Positions 11,432 to 24,222 of a DNA stretch of 64,000 nucleotides are shown here, piece by piece; the first letter of the stretch is position 1; each line of letters starts with the position of its first letter. Under the pieces are notes generated by a model. The model was not told the origin of the DNA. It saw only the letters and a list, made by a program, of their open reading frames with translations, and made no database searches. Origin of the DNA: Macrophomina tecta (lineage: Eukaryota > Ascomycota > Dothideomycetes > Botryosphaeriales > Botryosphaeriaceae). Both the position numbers and the translations under genes were made by a program. The stretch is taken from the NCBI GenBank assembly GCA_024180945.1, contig JAKSGN010000035.1, positions 2,604,001-2,668,000 on the forward strand, in the 5' to 3' direction.

Positions 11432-13378
11432 TCAGCCGGACTCGTCCGACGCGTTGTTGTTGACCCTACTATCGACGCTATTAGTCACGGCTCCTTCATG
11501 GCTTTCCCGGCTGTTCCTGCCACCAGCGCCGTCCAGGACGAAAGGGCCTGCGTTGTTTCGAGGAGTCATAGGACCATCGGGGCCAGGAACAGCCGGAGTG
11601 GGGCTGAGTGCGTACTGATTAGATAGAGCGGGAGTGGCGAGTACTGTGTTCTCTCCAAAAGGGCCCATCGAAGAAGAGATAGGACCTGGTGTCGCAATGG
11701 GCAGTGGCTGGACATTGGCAGACGGAGAGCAAGATGCTTCCTGTAGAGGCTCTTCTTCAGGTGGCGTGTGGAGGCCGGTATCCGATGAGTGTTCTTGATC
11801 AGACGGAGGGCCGTGGTCCTCAGTCAGAGACACGCCGGCAATGCCAACAGCCAAGTCCTCCTCTTCAATCCTTTCGCTTTGCAAAGCCCCGCTTGATCCA
11901 GCAGTATCGGCAGACAAACTGATCGGCGCGACCATGGTGGCCGGCCTTGGGGTGCTTGAGCCATCTGCCTCGAGTTCCGGACTTATGGCGCCCATGCCAT
12001 TAGGAAGTGCAGCGGGTTCCACCAAGGCCAATTTTTCTTCAATCTGCTCTTCGAGTTCTTCATCAAGTTCATCATCCCAATCCTCAGGTTCGCTCACATC
12101 TGCTTCGAGGTCATTTACCATGCGGCAGTTCGGACACATGAACTGCGGATAAGTCGGGCCATTGATAACTCTCGCAATACACTTGTAGTGCCAAACATGT
12201 GAGCACGGGGCGACAAACAGGGCCTGGCATGGACGGATGGACATCAGACAAATACTGCAATCAGTGCTGTGAGTGCTTGCAGAGTCGGAATCTTTGGTTT
12301 TGGCGCCCTGAGCAAGGTTGCGCAAGCGCTTGTGCGTCGATTTGCTGCCCAGTGTAAGCTTTGCTGTCGGAGCTTAATCTTTTGGTTAGACTTACTTGAA
12401 ATTATTCAGTGCCTTCTGCCAATTCCGGTTGCACTCGATCCGGATCTTGACACATCGGAAGATCATCTCCTCCCCACCTCTGAAGTCAATACCAAGCTGA
12501 ACAACATCGCCGTCTCCAATTTTGTACGGCTTACTCTCCACACCAGGCTGAGATAGCCGAATATGGTTCAGGAAAGTGCCGGAGCTCGACTTCACATCTT
12601 TTATCCACCATTGACCGTCTTTACACCAGAACTCGCAGTGTCTGCGGGACACGACTTTGGACTTGAAACCAACGGGAGCAGATGACGGAACATTTGGTGG
12701 AAGGTCGGTTGGGATGTTATCTTTCTCCGAGTATCTGCCCACTCTAATGACGCAATCCTCGCTTGGCAGAGTCCTCGATATGGGCGGGAATTGCAGGCTC
12801 GGCCGCGAGGCTCTTGGGTCATCGTGAGGAATGAAGCGTATCGAGGGCAGCTGCTTGTGAGGAGTTGATCCTTCAGCCATCGCATCTCCCGTGGCAGGAC
12901 CGTGGTGGGCCACACCCAACGAGGGAGCAGCAGACCCGGCGCGGTTGCGAGTCATTGAGGCGGGTCGCGGAGAGGTGGCAGAGGTGGTGGAAGGTTCTGC
13001 GGAGGAGGCGACGCGCGACAGACCGCTTCGTCCCACGACTGTGGGTACCCAGCCGCTTGTTGCACCAGCAGCGTCGGAGGCGCCGTCGACGGGGGCCTGA
13101 CGGGAGGCGGAGGGCAGGTCGACGCTCGGGGTTGTGTCGGTGCTAGAGGAGGAGAGCGAGTTGTTGGTGCTGGGGGTGGAGCGCGTGCGGACGAGCGAAG
13201 GGCGTCGAATGTGGCCGCTGCTTCCCGGGGATCGCTCGTTCGAGTGGGAGTGGAGATGGGTGTAGCTGCGCAGGTAACTGAGCCCGCGGAGTCTGCCCGT
13301 GCGGGTGGGCGAGGTGGGCGAGGCTTGTGAGGTGGTGGTCGAGAGCGTCGGGGCGGAGGGCGCGGGAGTTGTGAACAT
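11432..13378 (-). CDS. dma1: FHA-RING E3 ubiquitin ligase, Dma1/Dma2 type
   Basis: Two exons, 12396-13378 and 11432-12344, joined across a 51-nt phase-2 intron; the correct acceptor is GGGCAG just before CAAATCG, since the nearer upstream AG gives the wrong frame. Product 631 aa. The N-terminal 180 residues are Ser/Thr/Pro-rich. The FHA domain (about 200-310) shows VIRVGRYSEKD, SKVVSRRHCEFWCKDGQWWI and SSSGTFLNHIRLS, with the phosphothreonine-binding Arg and Ser-Arg-Arg-His present. The RING (about 357-400) has CSICL, CSHVWHYKCI and CPNCR, a C3HC4/H2 arrangement. An acidic stretch and a long disordered tail follow. In yeasts this family ubiquitinates septin-ring and spindle-checkpoint targets and restrains the septation network through Sid4. 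The tail is longer than in yeast proteins. Confidence 0.93.
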
Positions 13379-14097
13379 GGTCTGCCACGCGGGAGCCGGC
13401 GATGTCTGCGGCTGGGGGTTGAAGGGTGAGGTGCGAGGCGTTCGCAGACCTCAAATCTCTCAGCCGTCGGCGGCGGAGACGTCGAGACGAGAGCGGAGCG
13501 GGCGTGCCAGGATGAGGTGAATGCGCGGGCAGGGATGGCAAGCTGGGATCACTTTGGCCGGGGGAACCAGCGCGTAAGCAGGCTGGCAAACGGCGAGCAC
13601 AGCTGGACGCGGGCAGGCGCAAAGCGATGCGGGGCAGACGGACTGGCAGACAGACGACGAACAGATGCCTGCTAGAGGCCGTGAGCACGGTGTGAGCGAG
13701 GCGCATTCCTCGCAACCCGCGCGCAGAGGGGAAGGACGGCGGGCCAGACGCACCCGGTCGTTGGGTTGAGCCTCGTCGCCAGCCTGTGGCCGGCCGGCCA
13801 TTTGCCGCTGCGGCGCCTTGCGCGGTCCAATCTGGACTGCACGAAAAATCTACAGAAGCGCCGCGGTCTGCGGTTGCTGGGAAAAGGGGCTCTTGGGCCT
13901 GCTATTCATGCACACGCGTGTCTCTGTGCACCGGCGGCCATGTCTGAGCGCCCCAAGACGTCCAGTCGTGGGAAACACCTTGCCGTCACGTGTGGCAACC
14001 AGACGGCCCCCGCCCCTGGTTCAGACGCCGCCACCGATGGGGAGACGAGCGGCTGACACCCACTGTCACTCCCCGCTGATGTCACCTCCACGCCTCC
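13379..14097. promoter_or_regulatory. Divergent promoter region
   Basis: 719 bp between the starts of the FHA-RING gene (minus) and the magnesium-chelatase-like gene (plus); both promoters must share it. It is GC-rich, and no TATA box is evident. Confidence 0.45.
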
Positions 14098-15541
14098 ATG
14101 GACCATGCTGTCGAGCGCGTTGCCGACAAGGTGCAGACTCTCAGCGACCTGGAGCTCGCTGCGCTGCTGTGCCTGGTCGCTGAGCAACATGCTATTATTG
14201 ACGCCGACGCTTCACAGCTGGACGTGCTGACCCAGGAGCTGCAGCTCGTAAGCCTCCATCCACTTCCTGCCTGCGTGCCCTCGACACTGACGCCAAGGCA
14301 GATCGCCGGAAGCGTCTTTGGCCTCTCCAGCACTGTCCTAGAGTGCTCAGAGAAGACCACTCTGGACGCCTTTGGCAATGGACTTCTTGTGGAAGACGAG
14401 GATGTTTCGTACTTCTCGTCGCCCAGCATAACTCGCGACCAGGTAGGCTGCGCAATCAGTTGCTACCGAGATTCGACGGATGAGTCGCACAAGAGCACGT
14501 TGTAATGTCCGCGAGTTATTTTAGGAAAATGCCTCCACCTTCCGCCTGTCTTATCGTCGGAGCCCCAAGTCCCCACTGGAGCCCAATCGGAAAATAGCCA
14601 ATGTGGTTATCGCGAAGAACCTCAACCTCTCGCATCATCAGGTGCAAACCCAGGCTCTCGAGGTTTGTGGTAAAAATACGATGAAACAAGACGTATGTAA
14701 GCTGACGTGCTTCGCTAGTTGATTCGAGGCAAGCGCATTTTCACACGCACTGCCGTGCACCCTGCACCGAAGCGCTTTCTGTTCATTGCTCTGTTAGCAT
14801 CAGATTCTGATATCAGATTGACACCTCATCTTGTAAGAGCAAGTTGCTTCAATTTTTGCTCGTACCTCGCTGACCGCGCCTCAGAACAACCAGTTTTTCA
14901 TCTCGCACTACCACAGCATCGATGACGGACTTCCCAACCTGCAGGAATACCGTGGCTTAGATGATGACCAAGCTTCTTTATCCTCCGTTGTCCGCCCGTC
15001 CTCTTCCATGACATTTGCACTATTGAAGCTATCAACAAAGAACCCACTCCTACCCCAAGATGTAAGTTCATTCCATCGTCTCCTTACGCTAAGCTGACAA
15101 TCCTATCTGGTGAAGGAGCTGGAGTGTATAAGTAAGCTCATGGCCGATGTCCGTATGAGTTCCGAGGTTCAAGCCTACATGCAGAACTTGATTGCCTTTT
15201 TGCGCCTACATCGAGCAGTCGGTGGGGGGATATCTGCTCTGGCGACGCGCCACTTCGAGCTACTCGTGCGGTGAGTTGGCCGGAGATGCTTCCTCCGGGA
15301 TGGTGAGCTGATCTGAGAAAGTGCCTTGGCTCCACTTCATGGCCTCGACTACGTTCCGCCGTCTCTCGTTGCCCTAGCAGCCCGGAAGATCTACCCTCAC
15401 CGTATCATCTTGACTACTCCCGAGAACGAGCGGAGTATGCAGTGGGGAAGCTCGCTAGAGGCTGTGAGAGAAGTGCTGAACGGGGTCACCGCGGACGATG
15501 TTATTGAAGATGTGCTGCAGCAGGTTGAAGTGCCGTTGTAG
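14098..15541 (+). CDS. Fungal magnesium-chelatase-like protein (AAA-lid homologue, function unknown)
   Basis: Seven exons: 14098-14247, 14302-14442, 14525-14662, 14719-14832, 14885-15061, 15116-15270 and 15322-15541. Product 364 aa. The acceptor at 15115 could shift by one codon. The N-terminus (ERVADKVQTLSDLELAALLCLVAEQH) and the blocks KIANVVIAKNLNLSHHQVQTQALELIRGKRIFTRTAVH, FFISHYHSIDDGLPNL and the C-terminal helical part (VGGGISALATRHFELLVR) match the ascomycete family usually labelled magnesium chelatase from its resemblance to the lid of ChlI/BchI. No Walker A is visible, so it is unlikely to be an ATPase, and fungi make no chlorophyll. Real role unknown. Confidence 0.8.
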
Positions 15542-17539
15542 TGAACCCCTCCAGTGGGTCCAGTTGTTATGATAAGAGCTCGGAAAGAGAAATGAAAACC
15601 AACCACCTCACCAAAAACAGATGCCAACAAAGTAGACCACGAGTCACGATATCAAATACCTACCTGTCAGCTGATTGGCGGTGACCCCGGGTCCCGCCAC
15701 CCAGCAGACACACATCTTCAGGTGCATCCCACTGAAATACCATTCGGCGGCTGAGTCCCGAAGTCATCCGCGAAATTTTACCGGGCGCTTTACCGTTTGT
15801 AGCAATTGTGACCATGCACGAGGTGAGCACTTCAGCTGAAGTCGCTCGTGACCATTCCCGGAAGGGCATAGATACACAATCTTCGGAGTGGCTGGAAGCT
15901 CACCATTTCTCACGGGAACATAGCAGCAGCCAAAAAAAAAAAAAAAGTTAATCTCCCTCCCTGAGCACGAGCGAAGACGCGACGTCACAAATGGGAGGGT
16001 TGCAAGCGTCGGCTAAATGCCGTGACATGTTTTGTCCATACCGACAATTCCAAGGCGAACGGCGCTGGCGATCGGATCGGCTCATGGGCTCCAACATCCA
16101 TCTCCCTGCGTCATCCACAGACCATGTTTCCACCTGCAACCGAACACTTGGCGTTCAGACCCTGAATCGACGGTAGAAAATTTCCGACGGCTCTGCGGAC
16201 ATGCGTCATTGCGGATTCTCTTTCGTCGACGTCGTTTGCTCCGCCAGATCGCCGTCGCGTGGCAGACCGTATCTCGCACGCACGTCTCGCGCGTCGCGTC
16301 TGCTCCTCGGCGCAATTCTACCTGGTATGGCGAGTGAACAGAGAGAGAAGCCGTTCCGTGCCTCCAATCAAACGGTGAGGCTGGCATACATGACAAGGGT
16401 AGCGCTGCATGGCTTCATCATAGCGACCGGCCACTGCTCACTAGCGCCCATATGCGATGGTTGATCTCGAAGTCCAGACTCCACGCCTCCATCGACGCCT
16501 CCATCAACGTTCCATCGACAGTCTTCACGCCCTGTGGAGGCGGAGATAGTTACGGAGGCGACGCAAGGGTCACGCGGTGGGCATCGAGAAGACGCAGGAA
16601 AAAGCAAGAAGAGAAAAGAGCGGTGGAGCTGATGCGAGGCTGCCGGGGCGGGCCGTCGTTCTGATCACGCAGGCCCGTCTCTTCACTGTACTTCTCACGG
16701 GCCACAGGGCACGATGGGTGACGTCAGTCTGGGCATTCCAATGACCCAAGTATAGCGAAAAACGCGGGCAAAACGGAAACGTTCCAGAGTGCGGCTAGAA
16801 GACGCGTCGGGCAAGTGGATGGACGATGGATGGGCATCGATCGGCCGTCAATCGTGGGCAATCCGAGCAGTGGCCGTGGTGCGGCCTGACGGGCAACGAG
16901 CACGGCCGGACGACGACGGCATCTGGTTTTTTTTTTTTTTTCTTTTTTTTTCCTGGTGTTGCTTTTGCGCACGCGCGCAGCGAGCAGTCGGTGAGAGCGA
17001 GGGCTGAAGTGAAGGCAGTGAAGGAGGCGCAGGCGTGCGGCTCTGCGGCTGAAACGGCAGGTCGCAATGGCGTAGTCGCAGGCAGCTGGAACGCAGCCTA
17101 GAGTGGCCCTCGAGGAGCAGGCTGCCCCCGGGCATGCTGCTCAGTGTAGCATGGCGACCGGGGGCTGGCGGGCGTTTGGCGAGTATCGCCCCGCCAACAT
17201 CTAGCCTGGCGCTGCCCGGTCGCCAGCGCATCAGGCACGCAAGAACCGGGCATGCCGCGCCCAACGTCATTCGCCGGTCACTGATCGCTGCGCCTGCTCT
17301 GATCAGTCGCTCAGCCGTTGCTGCCCGGGGCGCGATTGGGCGCGCCGAAGTGGAGCAACCCCAGGCCCGCGCCAGAGTTCCAGGCACCTGGCTAAGCTGC
17401 ATGTCACACTGACTCTCTCCCAGCCAACCCTTAATTCTCCAGCACCGCCAACCCTATTTACATCCGCCCTACCTTCCTAGACTTGCGCCGTTCCAACGCT
17501 CTCCACCAGCAAGGCCACTCTCCACACACCACCGCCACC
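15542..17539. other. Intergenic region, GC-rich
   Basis: Two kb between two plus-strand genes. It contains an A15 run (15932-15946) and interrupted T tracts (16927-16951). Frames are low-complexity Arg/Ala/Ser and look non-coding. The cdc14 promoter must be at its right end. Confidence 0.4.
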
Positions 17540-18592
17540 ATGGAGGCCCTTCTCTCCCTCTCCTTCGACAACATCACCTCCAAGGACAGCGCCAAGATCC
17601 GCAAGGGTTTGCGACAGATTGAGGGCCTGCTGGCGCAGATATGCCTCTCCCGCCAAACCGACCCCGCTGCCGCCGCCAAACCGAGGCGCAACGGCTCCGC
17701 ATCCAAGAAGACCTCCGCTGAGCCCAAGGCCCTCGGTGCCCTACACGGCGATCCCGCCTTCAGAGAGTTCTTTCGTCTGCAAGAGGGCTTCGAATGGAAT
17801 GGTTAGTCTCGCCTTGCGCAGCTTCCACCCTGCTTCCGAAGCATTGTTACTGACTAGCTTTACAGTCGCGAGTCGTCTGATTTTGTGTCTCGAGAGGTTA
17901 CTTGGCATGGGCGCAAGTAAGTACCAGGCTTCCACACGCGCGCAACAGCTCCCTAACCTGATTGTCCAGGCGGCCAAAGCGATATTCTCATCCTCTCGGC
18001 GCTGGACTTGCTACAAGGCATCCTGCTTCTGCACCCGCCATCTCGCGCATTATTTAGCCGTGAGATCTACATGAACGTAAGTTTGCGCCGCACTCCACCG
18101 GCATGCGTCACCCGTCTAACGACAGCGCAGCTACTCCTCGACCTTCTCGACTGCATCGACTGCCCCTCAATCCAGTCTCGCACCCTCCTCGTCCTCGTTA
18201 CCGCGCTCCTCGCAACTCCTTCGAATACGCGCACCTTCGAGTCCATCGATGGCCTTCTCACCGTCACCTCCCTCTTCAAGTCCCGCAGCACAGCATCCAG
18301 CGTGAAGCTAAAGATCATGGAATTCCTCTACTTCTACCTTATGCCCGAGACACCCACCATTCCAGGAGGTGCCAAAGGCAACGTCATGGGCCTCGACCGT
18401 AGCTCAAGCCAGCTGATGACGGCATTCGATCGCAAGACAAGAGAGCGCAGGTTGAGCGACCCCACAGACGAGACGAAGACGACGGAAGAGAAGCAGGCGC
18501 TTCTCGGCAGGTACCTCAGTAATGTGGAGGACTTGGTACAGGACCTGCGGGATAGTGCACCCTTCAGCGAGGGCATTGGCATCGCGTGTTAA
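17540..18592 (+). CDS. cdc14: Cdc14-type septation initiation network protein (Sid1 partner)
   Basis: Four exons: 17540-17801, 17866-17916, 17970-18076 and 18131-18592. Product 293 aa. The start at 17540 has a good context (CACCATGG); an upstream in-frame ATG at 17483 is poorer. The protein is helical throughout: an N-terminal DSAKIRKGLRQIEGLLAQICL, then FREFFRLQEGFEWNVASRLI, SGQSDILILSALDLLQGILLLHPPSR, LLLDLLDCIDCPSIQSRTLLVLVTALL and KLKIMEFLYFYLMPE, the armadillo-like pattern of the Pfam CDC14 family. In fission yeast this protein (unrelated to the Cdc14 phosphatase) binds the Sid1 kinase at the spindle pole body and is needed for septum formation. A Dma-type ligase, which restrains the same network in fission yeast, lies 4 kb away; I treat this as coincidence. 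Confidence 0.92.
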
Positions 18593-21500
18593 ACAGTTGC
18601 ATGACTTAGCTGAAGTCGGCATTTCCCTTCTTCGCCTGGAACGAGAACGAGTGAACACTCGACTTAACCAGGACTTATCCTATTCTTCGTAGTCCCCACG
18701 CGGGACAGTTTCTCCCCTTTGTCTTGTTCTAGTCTTATCCTCTTTTAGCAGCGAGCGGGGCGTTTTTGGGACATGGGCACTTCAAGTCGGCATTCGGACA
18801 GGCGTAATTGGTGGCAAGATAGGGCATTGTTGGCGACGACTTAGCATCGTCAGCCTGGATTCATCTTATGATACCGGCATCCGAAAGGATCGAATTCCTT
18901 TTTCACTCTCGGTTTTATGTTAAACAGCGTAGCAGCAGACCCGTTCACGGGCAGATAGTGTGCAAATGGTAACTTATAAACATCTCATCTCCCGTTCCAG
19001 AACTTGATCGAACGGAGAACTCTGCACGTCTTCGAGAAGAATACCACAGTCGCCACCACGATCGCGTTGAAAAATTTGAACTTCAGGTCCTATGAGAAGG
19101 TTCGCATTCCAAGGCTGCTTATGGTTATTGCGAAGTCGCCAGAAGCAGCAGTTCCACCTCCCTCATCTTCCACCTATGTCTCGTCCTCCCATGACTGCGG
19201 CGAAGCCAACACGAACACCAACATTGACGCCGAGGAGCAACCAACATGCAATATCTGTACCCGCCTCCCTATCAGCCCCCGCCATGACAACAGATCTATG
19301 GAAGGAAGGCGCAGCTCAAGCGGCTGGCAGAGAGGAGGGAGTTGGCTGATGGGAGGGCAATAAAGGGACGGGCGAAGCAGATTGCTGGAAGGGCGTTGAA
19401 AGGGGCCCAGCAGAGGGCGAGGGTGTAAGGGAATGGCAAGTGGGTAACCGAGGGGCTGGATGAGTGTTGCCACGGCAAGACCGGGAGATTTGTTGACAGG
19501 TAGGTCACACGCTCTCGCCTTTTGTTGGTGATCTTCGAAGGCAGACCTCTTTCAGTGCAGAGGGGTCGGAGTCACGCCTTCTGACATCGGCCTGTATGTT
19601 GGTTTCTTTTTTGGTAGTCGGGCCGCCCGCTGCATACAATATTGCATGGGACAGCTCGCATGTGATGGTGAAGATAGCAGCCAGATCTGGCGCGGCTGGG
19701 CGTTACGCCCAGACGATCAGGAGAACTTCTTCAGCGGCATTTGCGAGCTATCGTCTTGTCTCAGAGAGCGTTGCAGCATCCGCACCAGAAATTTCCCTCT
19801 GGACTCAGCATCCCAACCTTAGTTCGGAACATGCGGCCGGTTCGGATCAGAGCGGTTCGGATCCTTCCGTCCGCCTCGCCCTGTCCACACCCTATTTTTT
19901 CCTTCTCATTACCTCGCCCCCAAGGCTGCCTTCCGAGATGGACGACGGGTCTTGGCCCCTTCAAGCAAAAGGTCAGCCTTCGCTTCTCTGGTATCTCACA
20001 CTCGCCTCTGATAAGAAAAAAAAGCCCCAGCCCGGCTATTTTTCTCCTATTGCCCATTCCATGGCCCTTCACAACGTGGCGCCCCGGCAAGGCGCCCTGC
20101 AGCAGCAAGTCCCCCCCGATGCCTGACCGGTCAGGCGCCGAACTCGCCATCTCGCCCAGCCACCTCACTTCTTCGTGCCGTACCTGCAGGAAGGCCAGAA
20201 CCGTTCAATGCAGCAACAGTTGTTTCACCTAGACGAACCTCCGCGAAAGTCAAACAACCCCCCTTCCTCCCAAGTCAGGTTTCGGGCACCGCGATACGAC
20301 GTCTTCCTGCAACAGACTGAGTAAGTCTGCATGCAGGTAGGGCGCCTAAGACTTTTGGCGAAAAGAGGGCTTGGGGGCAAAGCATCATGCGTTCCTGTCT
20401 TGGGACTCTTGTCCGGAGTTGGTAGTTGCCATGCAGGGCAAAAACGGGGAGGGTGAAAGCGCTCGAGCGCATCCCGCGTGCGCCGCTCAAGCCAGGAACC
20501 GGTCCGACTCGGGCGAAGGGCGAGGAAGCGTGAGAAAAAGAGAGAAAGCAGATCATCAGTCCCAGCATCTCGCTTGCGCGGGACGCCGGCTGGCGGCTTG
20601 AATCGCGTGGGGCATGCAGCAGGTGCAGCTCGCAGCGGCAGCGGCAGCAGCAGCAGCGCCCACGTTTGCCGCCGCCGCCGCTCGCTCGCCCGCTCACTCA
20701 TCGACCGGGCGTGCTCGCTCATCATCGGACATCCATGCGCCGGCGCGGGCGCCCCGTCTATCCATCCCTCCATCTATCCACTGGCACGACGCAGGGCAAG
20801 TGGGCTCACGGAAGACGCGAGCGCGCGCCAAACATGGTCCCAAGGGCCGGCTCATCGGGTTCAGCCTGGGGGGGCCATCTTTTTTTGCCTCGTTTTTGCC
20901 TGCCCAACGACACCCCTGCCAGGCGATGGTGGAGTCGGGACGCTCTCCCCGAGTCAGCGCCTCAAGCCCACGATGCCTTCCTCCCGCCAGGGTGCGTCTT
21001 TATTGACCCACTTGACCTCACTTTGTGGGGCAGCTGAAGGTGGATGGGGGTCATGAGGGAGAGGGATCTTTCGTTGCCCGCCGGACGGCTGCGGGTGCGA
21101 TTCTAGACTCTTGGTGGTGGAGCGGCGATTGCGCCGGTTTGAGAGGGGCGTTGTGTGTAGGTGAGACGCAGGGCGCGGAGAGAGAGAGTTTGTTTTGGGG
21201 CGCAGAACAGGTTTTTGTTTACAAAACACTTGGGCCAACTGTTGCCTTTTTGGCTCCACCCCGCCGCCGAGGATCACCTTCGGGACCTGCGTCGTGAGTA
21301 CGAGAGCGAGGGAGCTTATAGCGTCACTTATAGGTATGAGACAGGCGCGTCCTTTACCTTCCCGGATATCCAGAGCAGCGATCGATCGCTGACGTCTGCA
21401 GTGTGGTTTAATTTTGGCTGCGCTTCGCCAAGGTATTGTACGCGCAACCGTCAGGTCACCACAACAACCGCCTTACTCCGTCTCAGGTATGCCCCAATAT

Positions 21501-21712
21501 TTCGTCATCATCAGGCACCGAAAATCTGCTGGTGTTGATGCTTTCCGCGCCTCGAACGTCATCATACCGGTCCGCTAGGACAATCGCAGCATAAGAAACT
21601 TTGAAAAGGGCCGTCAGATGCATGTCCAAGCCAGATCACTATGCCACAAAAAAGCAATTTATTCACTACCGAGACGCTAATCGCGGTCCCTCAGGCCACG
21701 GAGCTCAATCCG
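18593..21712. other. Long intergenic region between convergent genes
   Basis: 3.1 kb between the 3' ends of cdc14 (plus) and the AAA ATPase (minus). Part of it, about 20.4-20.9 kb, is strongly GC-rich with GCC/GCA microsatellite-like text, giving long but low-complexity frames. I see no domain, signal peptide or splice-joined frame that I would defend. A transcribed leader or non-coding RNA is possible but unsupported. Confidence 0.4.
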
Positions 21713-24222
21713 CTACGCGGCCGACTCCCCCGCGTTATCTCCGACCAAATCCTCCATCACATCCATGCAAACTCTAAAGTGTCTCATCGCCAACGGCTGT
21801 TGCTCTCTGGAAGCCAGTAACTGTCCCGTCTTGACCATGTTCTTGATCTCTCTTCCATTGAATGGAAGCTTCGCCAGCTCTGCGATATCCTCCGCGGTAA
21901 TGCTGCTTTCGTTCTTCTTCTTCGAGGCTTCGATGAAGTTATTCCATATGCCAGTCTTTGCCTCCGTAGTCAACCCCGGATAGTTGATCCGCATATGGAT
22001 ACGGGACCGGAAAGCCTTGTCAAGAGTCTCCACACGGTTGGTCGTAAGGAAGAGGATTCCACGGTAATACTCAAGGAGACGCAGGAAGACGGAAACGATC
22101 TTGCTGCGCTTGAGGTTGGAGTGCGAGCGCTGCTCGAGGAAGACGTCTGCCTCGTCAAGAAGGAGCACGGCATCCCATTTGGCGGCTATCTCAAGAATTT
22201 GCTCGAGTTTGGTTTCGACGTCACTGGCGTCAGAGCCCAATTCGCCAGCTTGCACGGAGTAAAGCGGCTTCTTCAGACGGTCGGAGACTGCACGATGTCT
22301 CAGCAAGGTACGAAAACGGCATGAAGTTGAGAAACCTACCGGCTTCCGCGGTCAACGTTTTTCCAAGTCCAGGCGCTCCGTGGAGAAGCATGATTATGCC
22401 TTGGCCTACTTTACCGGTTAACCAGATACTTTCCTTGAGCAATAATGTACCATTACTGACCCTTTCCTTCGATGACATCATCGAAGACGTCTCTGTTTGT
22501 TGCTTGACTCTCCACGAAAGCCAGGATCATCTCCTTATATCTCCCGGGCAGCACGAGGCGATCAAATGCATCATGGTTCCAGGGCACCGGATTCGCGAGA
22601 TCAATATACAGATCAACTACAGAGAAGATCCTTGTCAGTTCCGGAGACGGGTGCGGCAGCCAAAGGAACACATACCCCAGGCCTTGGTCTTCAGATAACA
22701 TCCATGGATCACGTGCGAGGCCAAAACCACCAGGTCATCGTCTAGCGGCTTGTCCTCCGGCTTAACTTCCTCGTTCTCACCATCTTCTACGGATCAGCAT
22801 ACATGAGCGACCAGGCGAGCCTTGCAGACATACCTTTGCCTTCATCCTGAAACTCCTCGTCGTCTGATTCAGAGCTTGAGTCATCCCCGGGCTCGGGCTT
22901 GGTGATCTCTTCGTCATCCTCGTCATCATCCTCGCCACTGTCGAGTTGCAACTCAGGTTTGAAATATTCAGAGCACTCGTCCATGCTCCTGAGATAGATA
23001 CTTCTGCTTCCGCAAGCCTCGTATGCTGCGGGGTCGATCACTACACGCCCCTTAACCTGAAAAGAGAAGAAAGGCAAGGTCGTCAGCCAAGCAAAGAGCA
23101 GACAAAAGTCGGGTCAAGGTCTTACCATGCGTGTGCCGCCACCCCGGCCCCATCTGTCAGCTTCAATCGTCTCCGGAGTGGGCCCTTCGTACTCGACAGT
23201 GGTAGGCTTCCTCATCGCAGCCCACCGCCTGCCTCGCGCGAGTAGGTGTGCCCTGATCCTCTCATACTCGGGGTGCAGCTCCGCCGGGAACATGCTTAGC
23301 TCTGCGACCTTCTTGGCCCCGGGGAACCTCCAGAAACTCTTTGAATGTCTGTTCCAGCCGAGCCTCACGCCGTCCCACTCGAGCTCGACGTAATCTACCG
23401 TGAAGGTCTGCGGTCGCTGAGACGCGGAGTACTCGGTCCGGATGACCTTGAAAAAGCGATCATACCCGGCCTCTTCCTTATGGTACACAACCTGGCCCGG
23501 CCGGAAGTATGTGAACAGCGTGTCGAAAGTGGCCTTCTGCTGCCTATCCAACGGCAACTGCTTGGCGCGCAGCCTCCGCACGTCGCGCGCGACGAGCGAG
23601 TGGAACAGGTGCAGATGCTCTGCCGCCGCGGCCGCATCCTCCTCACCATCACCCCTCTCCTCCCGCTTCCGCTCCGCCGCATCCACGGCCTCCTCGAACG
23701 CCGGCCACACGTCATACAGCTCACGGAAAGGCGGCGCGAAGACCGGGTTGCGCAGCCGCCGCATCTCGCCCACGTTGTGGTAGTCGGCGAAGAGGGTGGC
23801 AAGCACGCGCTTGACGTGCGGGCTCTGCACCGTCACGGACGCCGGGCGCAGCGGCTTGCTACGCAGCCCGGTGCGCTCCTCGCGCACAACGAGCGAGTAC
23901 AGCGCATTCGGTGGCACCTTCGACAGCGCCGGCCCTTTGCGGATCAGATCCGCCGGGTACTCGGCCTGGTACTCCCAGTTGTCTTCCTCGTCGTGCGGGC
24001 CCTCGTAGAGGGTGCGGATCTCGGCCACGCCGCCTTTGATTTTCTTCGGCGGGGCATCATCTGGTTTGGGGAAATTTGGATTAGTTACGGGTTGATGGAG
24101 GTGGCTGGTGGTAAAACGGTACCGGTGCTTTGCGGGATGGCATCGGCGTTGCTGTCGGTCGTCGTGCTGGCGACATCGACGAATGAATCGCCGGATGACG
24201 GCTTCCTGAACATGGAGAACAT
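21713..24222 (-). CDS. AAA ATPase with fungal N-terminal DUF7025-type domain
   Basis: Seven exons on the minus strand: 24123-24222, 23126-24060, 22834-23056, 22676-22786, 22461-22616, 22340-22405 and 21713-22287. Introns are 52-69 nt. Product 721 aa. The N-terminal half carries the conserved fungal domain (NALYSLVVREERTG, LFADYHNVGEMRRLR, FDTLFTYFRPGQVVYHKEEAG, TVDYVELEWDGVRLGW, ELSMFPAELHPEYERIRAHL) and a Glu/Asp/Ser-rich acidic linker. The AAA core has Walker A GAPGLGKT (518-525), Walker B AVLLLDEAD (570-577), sensor 1 FLTTNR, and RSRIHMRI with the arginine fingers. The family is widespread and often multi-copy in Pezizomycotina; its cellular role is not established to my knowledge. The exon just before Walker A uses a weaker donor, GTCAGT, yet only this splice gives GKGQGIIMLLHG. 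Confidence 0.9.

Noticed and set aside
11432..18592. Functional cluster of Dma-type ligase and Cdc14
   Set aside because: Both act in the septation network, but an unrelated gene and 4 kb lie between them and fungal housekeeping genes are rarely clustered by function.
20478..21056. 192-codon plus ORF in the GC-rich intergenic region
   Set aside because: Arg/Ser/Ala/Pro low-complexity, with no domain, signal peptide or splice support.
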